Assembly: GCA_045640525.1 (NCBI GenBank) | Contig: JAZUFE010000015.1 | Span: 1-7,372, forward strand | Source of the DNA: JAILLW01 sp045640525 | GTDB taxonomy: Bacteria; Bacillota; Clostridia; Lachnospirales; Lachnospiraceae | Direction of reading: 5' to 3' | DNA: 7,372 nt | Shown: piece by piece, positions 1-6,406 of the stretch | How positions within the stretch are numbered: position 1 is the first letter of the stretch | Layout: each line of letters opens with the position of its first letter | Notes under the pieces: model-generated | What the model was told of the DNA's origin: nothing | The model's input: the letters and a program-made list of their open reading frames with translations, nothing else | Databases searched by the model: none | Made by a program: the position numbers and the translations under genes

Positions 1-159
1 CCGTCATCACAACTGTGCAGCTGCTGTGGGAAAGTGAAGAAACTCAAACTATCCGACAGAGTATACAATTGTGAGTGTGGCTTCACAATGGACAGGGATC
101 AAAATGCTGCCCTGAATATCCTGATGGAAGGATTACGACTGCTAAAAGAAGCAGTCTAA
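1..159 (+). CDS. tnpB: TnpB (IS200/IS605 OrfB-type RNA-guided nuclease), C-terminal fragment cut by window edge
   Basis: Reading frame 1 is open from the first base to a TAA at 157-159 and gives 52 residues. They hold the TnpB C-terminal zinc-finger: CSCCG (C6 and C9 form the first pair) and, about 15 residues on, NCECG (C24, C26). This is followed directly by MDRDQNAALNI (residues 30-40), the conserved RuvC-III motif carrying the last catalytic aspartate. TnpB proteins of IS605/IS1341-type elements are RNA-guided DNA endonucleases that use an RNA made from the element's right end. The N-terminal part, including the other two RuvC acidic residues, is outside the window, so it cannot be said whether the nuclease is intact, or whether a TnpA partner exists. 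The visible part shows no frameshift or missing key residue. The tight C-x-C second knuckle is a variant of the usual C-x2-C. Confidence 0.93.
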   Translation, partial: PSSQLCSCCGKVKKLKLSDRVYNCECGFTMDRDQNAALNILMEGLRLLKEAV

Positions 160-315
160 AATAAATAAACCGGTAGGGCGGGGACCGGCCGAACCTAACG
201 CCTGCGGACACCGTGTAAGGCAGTGATTATGCATTAGCATAGTCAATGCAGTGGTGGTTGAAACAGGAAGCTCGTAAAATCAATTTACGAGTAGTTCACC
301 AATCAAATGTCAATT
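160..315 (+). ncRNA. Putative TnpB omega/reRNA (scaffold plus guide)
   Basis: In the IS605 family the guide RNA of TnpB is made from the end of tnpB and the right end of the element, with the guide read from the flank just past the element. This stretch fits in position and structure. The visible stems are CCGGT 170-174 with ACCGG 184-188; GCCT 200-203 with AGGC 218-221, possibly enclosing CGG/CCG; TGCATT 230-235 with AATGCA 245-250; and the strong 8-bp stem 271-278 with 284-291. The guide would begin at about 300 (CAATCAAATGTCAATT). The 5' end is not visible in the sequence; it may lie within the tnpB coding region. Assignment is by family knowledge and position, not by a covariance match. 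Confidence 0.6.
271..291 (+). repeat. Subterminal right-end hairpin of the IS605-type element
   Basis: CTCGTAAA (271-278), loop ATCAA, then TTTACGAG (284-291): a perfect 8-bp stem with a 5-nt loop, lying 8 nt before the presumed element end. Subterminal imperfect or perfect hairpins are the feature recognised by TnpA HUH transposases at IS200/IS605 ends, and the same stem is usually the 3'-most scaffold helix of the TnpB guide RNA. Confidence 0.8.
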
Positions 316-316
316 A

Positions 317-325
317 TGCTATACT
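317..325 (+). promoter_or_regulatory. Extended -10 promoter for the GNAT gene
   Basis: TGCTATACT matches the sigma-A extended -10 (TGn plus TATACT, 5 of 6 to consensus). The only upstream -35-like hexamer is a weak TTCACC at 295-300 with a long 19-bp spacer; five of its six bases are the terminal TTCAC of the IS element. Transcription would begin around 332 and give a short leader before the ribosome binding site. The promoter therefore sits directly on the element/flank junction. Confidence 0.6.
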
Positions 326-343
326 TTTATTGAATACTGTTAA

Positions 344-350
344 GTGGAGG
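344..350 (+). promoter_or_regulatory. Ribosome binding site that fixes the GNAT start
   Basis: GTGGAGG lies 6 nt before the ATG at 357. An in-frame upstream ATG at 246 exists, but it falls inside the IS right end, has no ribosome binding site, and lies upstream of the promoter at 317-325, so the start at 357 is preferred. Confidence 0.8.
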
Positions 351-356
351 CATATT

Positions 357-890
357 ATGGATAACCAAATTCATTTCGTACATGTAACCGAAGAATATCC
401 GTATCTGGAAGAACTGCTTGATATCAGAGATGAGGCATTTCCCGAAAACGAACGTTCCTCAGATCGTAATCTTGATGCATACATCAACAACACAAGATTC
501 ACCACTTACGCTGTTGAAGACAACGAACGTCTCGTAGGCTTTACTGTATTGATTAATATTGACGAAGATTACAGCTACCTATTGTATTTGGCTATCGGAC
601 AGCAATTCAGAAGTAAGCATTACGGCAGCATCGTTCTTCAAAACCTCATAAATAATGAATTGAAAGGAAAAGCCCTTTTCGGATGTATTGAAGCTCTCCT
701 TCCCGAATCCGAGAACTATACTCAACGTGTCAAGAGAGCCGAATTCTATACAAGAAACGGTATGACGGTTCTTGATAAGGTTTTTTGCAAAGAACCTGTC
801 GGAAGCTTCCAGTTCTTCTGCTCCGATTCCAAAGTTGATTTTGAAACACTGAAGCAGAAAATGCTAATGCTGGCTGCTTCTTCCAAGTAA
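357..890 (+). CDS. GNAT-family N-acetyltransferase
   Basis: A 177-residue cytosolic protein with the GNAT layout. There is an N-terminal strand and helices (1-45), a strand pair around YAVEDNERLVGFTVL (51-65), the central strand YLLYLAI (74-80), and the acetyl-CoA pyrophosphate loop plus helix QFRSKHYGSIVLQNLI (83-98). The late motif RAEFYTRNGMTVLD (127-140) is typical of the helix and strand that bind the pantetheine arm. The loop aligns with the usual R-x-x-G-x-G/A, but the first glycine is replaced by His88; R85 and G90 remain. The fold call is secure. The substrate (small molecule, peptide or antibiotic) cannot be read from the sequence. It is a single-gene unit with its own promoter, converging with the PAP2 gene 8 bp beyond its stop. 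Extending the frame back to 246 would add 37 residues encoded by IS-end DNA, which is not believable. Confidence 0.86.
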   Translation: MDNQIHFVHVTEEYPYLEELLDIRDEAFPENERSSDRNLDAYINNTRFTTYAVEDNERLVGFTVLINIDEDYSYLLYLAIGQQFRSKHYGSIVLQNLINNELKGKALFGCIEALLPESENYTQRVKRAEFYTRNGMTVLDKVFCKEPVGSFQFFCSDSKVDFETLKQKMLMLAASSK

Positions 891-898
891 TGTAAGGT

Positions 899-1855
899 CT
901 AATTATTTTCGGCTATGTGCTTAATCTTGCACATAACCCACGGAACCAAAATCATAATGTAAATAATAAAAACCGAATTGCTCAAAAACTTGGCTGCATC
1001 ACGACCGATATATTTTTGAAAAAAATCAATCGAATACGTATCCCAAACGCACAGCGGAATAAGTGCAATAATTCCTACAATGCATCTGTCTTTCCATGAA
1101 GGCATCGCTTCTTCAAATTTAAATCTGCGTCTTGCAAAATATCTGCAAATTGAAAACGCTGACAGTAACCCAATACCTTCATAAGAATCGGCACGCATCT
1201 TGGTAGGATCAACGAGTAATGAACCGTCTTCAAGATACTGCAGCGGATACGGTTTGAGCAGATAGTAAGCTACTAATACAGCGCAAAGTATCAATCCGCC
1301 TATCAACACCCACTTGTCACGTCTTATATCTTTATCTGTCCACTTCTCAATCAACACGGATACAAACATTACCAACACCGTGGCAGTGCAACCGACAATT
1401 ACATCCTTGGGCGTATGAACACCCAAATAGTTGCGAGAAAACATAGTGGCGGCGATAAGCAAGAACAACACTATCGTTACCCATTTGCATATTTTTCTAA
1501 ACCACATTCCGATTCCGCCGTATGTTGATGTAGCGGCAGTTGCGTGTCCGCTGGGAAACGAATAGCCTGTCGCAGCAATTTTCGAATCCCCGTAAGGTTC
1601 GATTCTTGAATCAAGTATCCAGGGCCTATTGATACAGCATGTAAGTTTCAAAAAGCCGTTAGCAATATTGCTGCCCGCATAACCTGCAAGGATGTATCTT
1701 CCGGCTTTAGGGTCGAAAACCCAATAAATAATACATATTGCAGCAAGCGGAATAAAGCTGACGGATACTTTCGTAACAATATCCATGAACGGCACCAAAA
1801 AAGCGCCCCACGATTCTCTTATTTCCTGCAATAATAACAAATAATCTATTTCCAC
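899..1855 (-). CDS. PAP2-superfamily membrane phosphatase
   Basis: A 318-residue integral membrane protein with all three signature blocks of the PAP2/acid-phosphatase superfamily: KLTCCINRP (K70-x6-R77-P78), FPSGHA (100-105, with the acid/base His104) and SRNYLGVHTPKD (S140-R141, nucleophile His147, Asp151). Hydrophobic segments lie at about 31-47, 54-70, 122-140, 152-169, 183-200, 222-238, 256-272 and 292-309. Family members dephosphorylate lipid phosphates such as phosphatidate, PGP or undecaprenyl pyrophosphate on the outer face of the membrane. The roughly 100-residue extension after the core, with extra membrane helices, is larger than in minimal BcrC/PgpB-like enzymes and resembles the longer clostridial PAP2 proteins. 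The substrate is not determinable. The start is GTG at 1855. It is monocistronic and convergent with the GNAT gene, with no room for a separate terminator. Confidence 0.93.
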   Translation of the reverse strand: MEIDYLLLLQEIRESWGAFLVPFMDIVTKVSVSFIPLAAICIIYWVFDPKAGRYILAGYAGSNIANGFLKLTCCINRPWILDSRIEPYGDSKIAATGYSFPSGHATAATSTYGGIGMWFRKICKWVTIVLFLLIAATMFSRNYLGVHTPKDVIVGCTATVLVMFVSVLIEKWTDKDIRRDKWVLIGGLILCAVLVAYYLLKPYPLQYLEDGSLLVDPTKMRADSYEGIGLLSAFSICRYFARRRFKFEEAMPSWKDRCIVGIIALIPLCVWDTYSIDFFQKYIGRDAAKFLSNSVFIIYIMILVPWVMCKIKHIAENN

Positions 1856-1863
1856 GTTTCTGT

Positions 1864-1868
1864 CTCCC
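1864..1868 (-). promoter_or_regulatory. Ribosome binding site supporting a GTG start for the PAP2 gene
   Basis: On the minus strand GGGAG lies 8 nt before GTG (1855-1853), and the codons from the GTG read V/M-E-I-D-Y-L. No in-frame ATG stands between this site and the first predicted membrane segment in a better context, so the rarer GTG start is accepted. Confidence 0.75.
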
Positions 1869-1892
1869 GTAACAATGTTTTAAGTTCAATTG

Positions 1893-1898
1893 ATTATA
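1893..1898 (-). promoter_or_regulatory. -10 box of the PAP2 gene
   Basis: Read on the minus strand this is a perfect TATAAT in an AT-rich stretch 38 bp upstream of the GTG start. No good -35 is visible at 16-18 bp (the region reads roughly GTGTAA), so strength is uncertain. It is divergent from the promoter at 1936-1964. Confidence 0.5.
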
Positions 1899-1935
1899 AC
1901 ACAACTTTGTTTTCCTTACACTTTACACGGCAATA

Positions 1936-1964
1936 TTGACGTATCACCGTTATAAGTATATGTT
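1936..1964 (+). promoter_or_regulatory. Promoter of the CotH-like lipoprotein gene
   Basis: TTGACG (1936-1941, 5 of 6 to the -35 consensus), a 17-bp spacer, and TATGTT (1959-1964, 4 of 6 to the -10). A second candidate -10, TTAAAAT, starts at 1963. The start of transcription would be near 1971, giving a leader of about 55 nt. The two divergent promoters lie about 40 bp apart, so a common regulator is possible, but no operator is recognised. Confidence 0.5.
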
Positions 1965-2010
1965 AAAATAGCAAATAAAAGAGAAAGTGTTAGCTATACA
2001 CAAATCACTA

Positions 2011-2018
2011 AGTGAGGA
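2011..2018 (+). promoter_or_regulatory. Ribosome binding site that decides the lipoprotein start
   Basis: AGTGAGGA lies 8-9 nt ahead of ATG at 2027. The alternative in-frame GTG at 2012 is part of this Shine-Dalgarno-like stretch itself and has no upstream site, so the ATG at 2027 is preferred. Confidence 0.7.
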
Positions 2019-2026
2019 CGCAAACA

Positions 2027-3313
2027 ATGACTAAAAATATCGCCTGCAAAATCAGAACTCTCGGAATATTAATTCTATCCTTGATGGGTCTTACCGCGTG
2101 TAATACCTATAACACTCAAACGATAGCCGAAAAATCTGTTGACCTATATTCAACCGAAACCGAAGGTTGGGCAGATGAATCAAAATCCCAATATAACAGT
2201 AAGCTTCCTGTTGTCTATATCAATACCGAAGATTCCAAAATCAACAAAAAAGAATACTCAAATGCGACCTTAAAAATTCAGGGAAATGACCTGTGGCCGG
2301 AACAGTACGACGGTCCCATCCAGGTTAAAGGACGTGGTAACTCTTCATGGGTAATGGACAAAAAGCCCCTTAAGATTAAGTTGGATAAAAAAACAAGCTT
2401 ATTTGATATGAATAAGTCAAAGCATTGGGCTCTTTTGGCAAACTATATTGATGAATCAAATATGAAAAATCGAATTGCCAATGACCTCGCCGAAAGCATT
2501 GGGCTTCTATCCATGAAAAGTACTTGGGTTCAGGTTGTTTTGGATGGAAACTATGCCGGACTGTACCAATTGTCGGAATCGATTCGTCCCGAAGTAGTTG
2601 ACGGACTTCTGTTTGAGGTTTCCGCAGAATACGATGAAGACATCCAATTCCGTACTTCCACTTCGAAATGGCCGGTTATGGTTATAAGCACTGATGAAGT
2701 AACTAAAGAGCCGGAGCTTTTGGATCACGCCAAAGAAATATGGAATCGCGTTGATGAAGCCGTCAGCTCCGAAGACGGATATGCTTCTGACGGAACATAT
2801 TATGCCGATTTGATAGATATGGATTCATGGATAAAGTATTGGATGATTGTTGAGCTTATGAACAATTCCGATGCATCCAAGAAATCAAGATATGTTTCTT
2901 TGAATGGTGAGGATAAGCTTGTTTTTGGTCCTATTTGGGATTCGGATTTTTCTTTAAATACATCTCCCAAAATATATACGGATTTATATTGGTCAAAAGA
3001 ATCCCACGCACTTGATGATCCTATCGGATGGAGTGTAATGGTTTCAACAAACGAGAATAATTTCCTGAATAGTCTCTTTTCTCACGAGGATTTCAAAGAA
3101 AGAGCTTTTGAACTGTTCCGTACTGAATTTGCTCCGGCAGTTTCAACTTACCTTGATAGCAATACTATAGAAGGATACTACGATTACTTAAAAGATGCCG
3201 CTTTGGCCAATGAATCTCTTTGGAGATTCGACCGTGGTTTTAACGGCGATTACGAGGCAATGTATTCCTTCTTAAAAGAGCGATTCGAATGGATGAAGAA
3301 CGAGATTCAGTAA
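2027..3313 (+). CDS. CotH kinase-family lipoprotein
   Basis: A 428-residue protein beginning with a lipoprotein signal: a basic N-terminus, hydrophobic core at 11-22, and lipobox L22-T-A-C25. It is thus probably lipid-anchored on the outer face of the membrane. The mature part matches the CotH (spore coat protein H) atypical kinase family: QVKGRGNSSW (99-108, glycine-rich loop), KKPLKIKL (112-119, candidate nucleotide-binding lysines), NYAGLYQLSESI (175-186), MNNSD (278-282, candidate catalytic Asp282), and FGPIWDSDFS (300-309, candidate metal-binding Asp305/Asp307). CotH of Bacillus phosphorylates spore coat proteins. A surface lipoprotein form would need another role or another phosphate source, so kinase activity here is inferred only. 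No CotB/CotG-like substrate is nearby. It has its own promoter and converges on sstT with a 3-bp gap. Residues 26-60 look like a flexible linker rich in Ser, Thr and acidic residues. Confidence 0.87.
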   Translation: MTKNIACKIRTLGILILSLMGLTACNTYNTQTIAEKSVDLYSTETEGWADESKSQYNSKLPVVYINTEDSKINKKEYSNATLKIQGNDLWPEQYDGPIQVKGRGNSSWVMDKKPLKIKLDKKTSLFDMNKSKHWALLANYIDESNMKNRIANDLAESIGLLSMKSTWVQVVLDGNYAGLYQLSESIRPEVVDGLLFEVSAEYDEDIQFRTSTSKWPVMVISTDEVTKEPELLDHAKEIWNRVDEAVSSEDGYASDGTYYADLIDMDSWIKYWMIVELMNNSDASKKSRYVSLNGEDKLVFGPIWDSDFSLNTSPKIYTDLYWSKESHALDDPIGWSVMVSTNENNFLNSLFSHEDFKERAFELFRTEFAPAVSTYLDSNTIEGYYDYLKDAALANESLWRFDRGFNGDYEAMYSFLKERFEWMKNEIQ

Positions 3314-3316
3314 TTC

Positions 3317-4537
3317 CTATGGTTTCTTTTTCATTCTTTCACGAAATTCGGCAGTTGCCGTAAGAAGTACGTCGCCACTTGAATTAAGTGCTGTTTCGAG
3401 TGAATCCTGAACAACACTTATGATGAAACCGACACTGACCATCTGCATTGCAACATCGTTCCCGATTCCAAAAAGCGAACAGGCCATAGGGATAAGCAAA
3501 AGGCTCCCCCCGGCAACACCTGAGGCTCCGCAAGCTCCGAGAGTTGCGATAATACTGAGAATCAGTGCCGTCAAAAAGTCTACCGAAATTCCCAGTGTAT
3601 GGGCAGCTGCAAGTGTCATGACCGTTATGGTTATTGCAGCGCCGTCCATATTTATTGTTGAACCCAAAGGAATTGAGACACAATAAAAATCTTTATCCAA
3701 TCCAAGTTTTTCACACAGTTTCATATTAATCGGAATATTAGCTGCGGAACTTCTTGTAAAGAATGCCGTTATTCCACTTTCTTTCAGGCATGTCAGCACC
3801 AAGGGATAGGGATTTTTCTTCAAAGTAATTCCCACAATAATCGGATTGATTATTAAAGATACCGTGAGCATGCATCCAACCAAAACGGCAAGCAGTTTTC
3901 CGTAATCGGCAAAAATAGACAGCCCGTTTTCAGCAACTGTGCTAAAGATTAATCCAAGAATACCAAACGGAGCGCATTGAATAATCCAGGAAACGACTTT
4001 CGATATTGAATCGGCCAGGTCTGAAATAACGTCTATGGTTGTTGGTTTGGCAACATGCTTTAATGCTATTCCGATAACAATCGCCCAAAACAAAATCCCC
4101 ATATAATTTCCGTTTGACATAGACTGAATGGGATTGCTGACAATATTGGTCAAAAGATTGGAAAGAACTTCTCCTATTCCGCTCGGAGGAGTACCTTCCG
4201 CAACGTTTTCATTAAGAGTTACGGTTATCGGAAAGATGAAACTTGCTATAACGGCAATCAATGCGGCAAGAAAAGTTGTCAACATATATAAAAAAATTAC
4301 AGTTCTGAATCTTCTGCCTATTCCGGCTCTTGCCTTTGAAATGGCACTAAGTACCAAAATAGATACCAGAATTGGGGCAATTGCCTTAAGTGCTCCCACA
4401 AAAACCTGTCCCAAAAGGCCTATAAATGTCCAATTAGGAACTATAAGTCCGAAAGCTACACCAATCACCAGACAAATCAAAATTCTTATGACAAGACTCA
4501 ACGAAGTCCATTTTTTAATTATTGATATTTTTTGCAT
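3317..4537 (-). CDS. sstT: Na+/serine-threonine symporter SstT
   Basis: A 406-residue member of the dicarboxylate/amino acid:cation symporter family, collinear with E. coli SstT (about 414 residues) from end to end. Diagnostic blocks are LFVGALKAIAPILV-like residues 45-58, PPSGIGEVL (117-125), SNPIQSMSNGNYMGILFWAI (134-153), CLKESGITAFFTRSSAANIP (250-269, first re-entrant loop with the serine-rich tip), SIPLGSTINMDGAAITITV (288-306, with the family's NMDG motif), GACGASGVAGGSLLLIP (334-350, second re-entrant loop) and VVQDSLETALNSSGDV (375-390). It imports serine and threonine with Na+. It starts 17 bp after the stop of the receiver gene upstream, so it is probably the last gene of that operon. 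The best purine-rich site (AAAGGA, 4551-4556) is 13 nt away and overlaps the upstream stop, with a weak GGAT nearer, suggesting coupled or modest translation. Confidence 0.94.
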   Translation of the reverse strand: MQKISIIKKWTSLSLVIRILICLVIGVAFGLIVPNWTFIGLLGQVFVGALKAIAPILVSILVLSAISKARAGIGRRFRTVIFLYMLTTFLAALIAVIASFIFPITVTLNENVAEGTPPSGIGEVLSNLLTNIVSNPIQSMSNGNYMGILFWAIVIGIALKHVAKPTTIDVISDLADSISKVVSWIIQCAPFGILGLIFSTVAENGLSIFADYGKLLAVLVGCMLTVSLIINPIIVGITLKKNPYPLVLTCLKESGITAFFTRSSAANIPINMKLCEKLGLDKDFYCVSIPLGSTINMDGAAITITVMTLAAAHTLGISVDFLTALILSIIATLGACGASGVAGGSLLLIPMACSLFGIGNDVAMQMVSVGFIISVVQDSLETALNSSGDVLLTATAEFRERMKKKP

Positions 4538-4554
4538 ACTCTATATCCATTCCT

Positions 4555-5307
4555 TTACTTTGAGAAGAAATCATCAACACTTTTTCTTATATCACTCGCC
4601 GCCATCGATTTGAGAAGATATCCTGCAGGTTTCAATTTGGTAAGCTGTCCGACAGTAGTATAGTCTCCTACACCGGTTAAAAACATAATTGGTATTGATT
4701 CAAAATCTGCCTCACTCTTAATCATTTCATAAACCTGCCTGCCGTCAACTATCGGCATGTCATAGTCCAAAAGAATCAAATCGGGTTTCTTTAGTGAAAT
4801 TGACTTAATGGCCATTGCTGCCGAATTAGCCAACATTACCTGATACTTATCTTCAAACATTCCTTTAATGTTACGAAGCATCGTACCCGAATCATCAACC
4901 GCCAGTATTGTTTTTTGTTCTACAGTCCGATTCTTGTGAAGTTGCTCTGCAATCGAATCCAAAACCTTATTTATATCAACCGGTCTCATGAAGATTTCCA
5001 TGACCAGATCATCCGGCAAAATCTTCTTTGTAAGCACAAGTTCGTCCGGTTTGCCCAAAAGGAACAACGGTATTCCTTTACCAAACGACATATCTCTTAT
5101 GTATGTCATTGTTACATGATCATTTGCAAAATTGCCATCCAAAAAAAGAACCATAGCCCGTATGTTTGCATTCAAATCCGACAATTGTTTAACATCCGGA
5201 CGCACAACTGTTGTTTCAATTTTTGCAGCAGCCATTTTCTCTGTCAGACCTCTGGAAAGAAAGGTATCCGTCGACGTCACAATAATAATCTTACCATTTG
5301 CCCTCAT
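4555..5307 (-). CDS. Two-domain response regulator: degenerate receiver plus receiver, no output domain
   Basis: A 250-residue soluble protein. The C-terminal half (about 132-249) is a complete receiver: acidic pair D138-D139 in ILAVDDS, phosphoacceptor D181 in ILLDYDMP, T211 in MFLTG and K233 in YLLKS. The N-terminal half (about 5-122) has the same alternating strand/helix rhythm (KIIIVTS, MVLFLDGNF, PLFLLGKP, EIFMRPVDI) but lacks the acidic pair and has Arg108-Pro where receivers have Lys-Pro. Asp57 remains at the phosphoacceptor position, so the domain is probably a pseudo-receiver. No DNA-binding, enzymatic or CheW-like output follows; the protein ends at the last receiver helix. Its start overlaps the stop of the REC-Hpt gene (ATGA, 5304-5307), which implies translational coupling and a shared relay. 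Output would be by protein contact or phosphate storage; the target is unknown. Confidence 0.85.
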   Translation of the reverse strand: MRANGKIIIVTSTDTFLSRGLTEKMAAAKIETTVVRPDVKQLSDLNANIRAMVLFLDGNFANDHVTMTYIRDMSFGKGIPLFLLGKPDELVLTKKILPDDLVMEIFMRPVDINKVLDSIAEQLHKNRTVEQKTILAVDDSGTMLRNIKGMFEDKYQVMLANSAAMAIKSISLKKPDLILLDYDMPIVDGRQVYEMIKSEADFESIPIMFLTGVGDYTTVGQLTKLKPAGYLLKSMAASDIRKSVDDFFSK

Positions 5308-6338
5308 CGTACATTTCCCTCACTCATAATCATCTGTGACATTCTTTTTGCGGTTGACATAACATTTTTCAAATCAACATCCGCAACATATGTCTTTAAG
5401 TCTTCAAATTCCTTTTGAGCACACTTGGGAATTCTGCATTGCTCCAATTCTTCCAAAGCCTCATCCACACCATCCAAATTGAAGCAATCAGCTGCTTTAT
5501 CCATTTGATCCAAAAGTATCTCAATTCTGTCAAATGAAGCAAACACCTGCACTGTACTGTCATTTTCTGTATACTCTTGCAAAGTATTTTTTAACAACTC
5601 ATAATTATCCAATACCAAAGGTGTATTGGCATAGAGTTCATCCAGTTTTTCCTCTTTTGAATACTTTTCAAGTTTCGCAAATTCTTCGGAAAGAGCAATT
5701 GCGCCTATAAGATTAGACGAGCTTTTTAATCCATGAACCTCAACTCTGTACTGTGAAAGATTTTTTTCATTCAAAAATCCTTTTATCAGCTCAATCTTCT
5801 TTTCTACCACATCACAATAATCCTTGAATAATTTTTTAAGGAGTTTCGCTGAACCACAGTTCGCAACTCCCATCTTGGCGTCGATTCCTTCTATTTGAGG
5901 AAGTTCCTCCTCAAGTTCTGCCTTAGGCGCAGCTTCTTCCGAAGTATTAACCATTCCCTTGGGAAGCCATTTAACAAGAATCTGCGTAATTGCATCGTAA
6001 TTTATGGGTTTGACCATAACATCATTCATACCCGCCGCAATGAGTCTTTCATGTTCGTCATTACTGGCTGTCAACGCGATGATTGGCAGACTCTTAATTC
6101 GTTCATCTCCCATCTGCCTTACAACCACAGTTGCCTCATCGCCATTCATTTCAGGCATAAGGTAATCCATAAATACAATATTATACTGATTGGCCAATAT
6201 CTTTTCCACTGCCTCAACGCCGCTTTCTGCCACGTCAATTTCCATATTCAGTGATTCCATTATACTCAGCACTACTTCTCTGTTAATCTCATTGTCTTCA
6301 ACCAGCAATATTTTCGCATCATATGATTCCAATTTCAT
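5304..6338 (-). CDS. REC-Hpt phosphorelay protein with an extra helical C-terminal region
   Basis: A 344-residue soluble protein. Residues 8-125 are a receiver with E14-D15, phosphoacceptor D58 (FMDYLMPEMNG), T90 (ALTA) and K110-P111, of the kind found at the end of hybrid kinases. An acidic linker (132-150) leads to a histidine phosphotransfer domain (about 151-255) with the signature VHGLKSSSNLIGA, where His202 is the phosphorylatable residue and Lys205 its usual neighbour. Residues 260-340 form a further helical region without an HxxK motif; similar tails occur on clostridial hybrid kinases, but I cannot name a domain. There is no kinase core (no H-box, N-box or G-boxes), so phosphate must come from an unlinked kinase. 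The ATG at 6338 follows the purine-rich AGGAAGAAGGAAG. First gene of an operon with the double-receiver gene and sstT. Confidence 0.88.
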   Translation of the reverse strand: MKLESYDAKILLVEDNEINREVVLSIMESLNMEIDVAESGVEAVEKILANQYNIVFMDYLMPEMNGDEATVVVRQMGDERIKSLPIIALTASNDEHERLIAAGMNDVMVKPINYDAITQILVKWLPKGMVNTSEEAAPKAELEEELPQIEGIDAKMGVANCGSAKLLKKLFKDYCDVVEKKIELIKGFLNEKNLSQYRVEVHGLKSSSNLIGAIALSEEFAKLEKYSKEEKLDELYANTPLVLDNYELLKNTLQEYTENDSTVQVFASFDRIEILLDQMDKAADCFNLDGVDEALEELEQCRIPKCAQKEFEDLKTYVADVDLKNVMSTAKRMSQMIMSEGNVR

Positions 6339-6406
6339 AACTTCCTTCTTCCTGTGTGATTTTAGTCTGTAAGTTCAGTTGCATGCATATTCCCTGCACT
6401 TTAGAT

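Larger units (their letters stand above)
1..299 (+). mobile_element. Right-end portion of an IS200/IS605-type element
   Basis: The tnpB 3' end is followed by about 140 bp of non-coding, structured DNA. It closes with a subterminal hairpin (271-291) and the sequence TAGTTCAC (292-299), a type of terminus common at the right end of IS605/IS1341-type elements (a TTCAC or TTCAA-like end). IS200/IS605 elements have no inverted terminal repeats and make no target duplication, so the boundary at 299 rests on the hairpin position and the TTCAC end. Ordinary chromosomal-looking sequence with a promoter and gene starts right after it. The left end lies outside the window. The exact last base is uncertain by a few nucleotides. 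Confidence 0.78.

Noticed and set aside
914..935. 7-bp hairpin TATGTGC / GCACATA as a terminator
   Set aside because: No U-run on either strand, and it lies within PAP2 codons.
917..1099. 60-residue plus-strand open frame
   Set aside because: Antisense to the PAP2 gene; composition (Asn-rich, many Arg/Ile) is that of a shadow frame, no ribosome binding site.
1707..1904. 65-residue minus-strand frame overlapping the PAP2 start
   Set aside because: Out of frame with the PAP2 coding sequence, which has clear motifs and its own ribosome binding site.
3384..3683. 99-residue minus-strand frame and an 88-residue plus-strand frame in sstT
   Set aside because: Both lie fully within sstT, whose protein is conserved end to end; the frames show no domain.
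4128..4613. 161-residue plus-strand frame
   Set aside because: Antisense to sstT and the receiver gene; no ribosome binding site and no recognisable motif.
4915..5418. 167-residue and nested 65-residue plus-strand frames
   Set aside because: Antisense to the two phosphorelay genes; Cys/His/Phe-rich shadow composition.
5895..6254. 119-residue plus-strand frame
   Set aside because: Antisense to the receiver domain of the REC-Hpt gene, without start signals.
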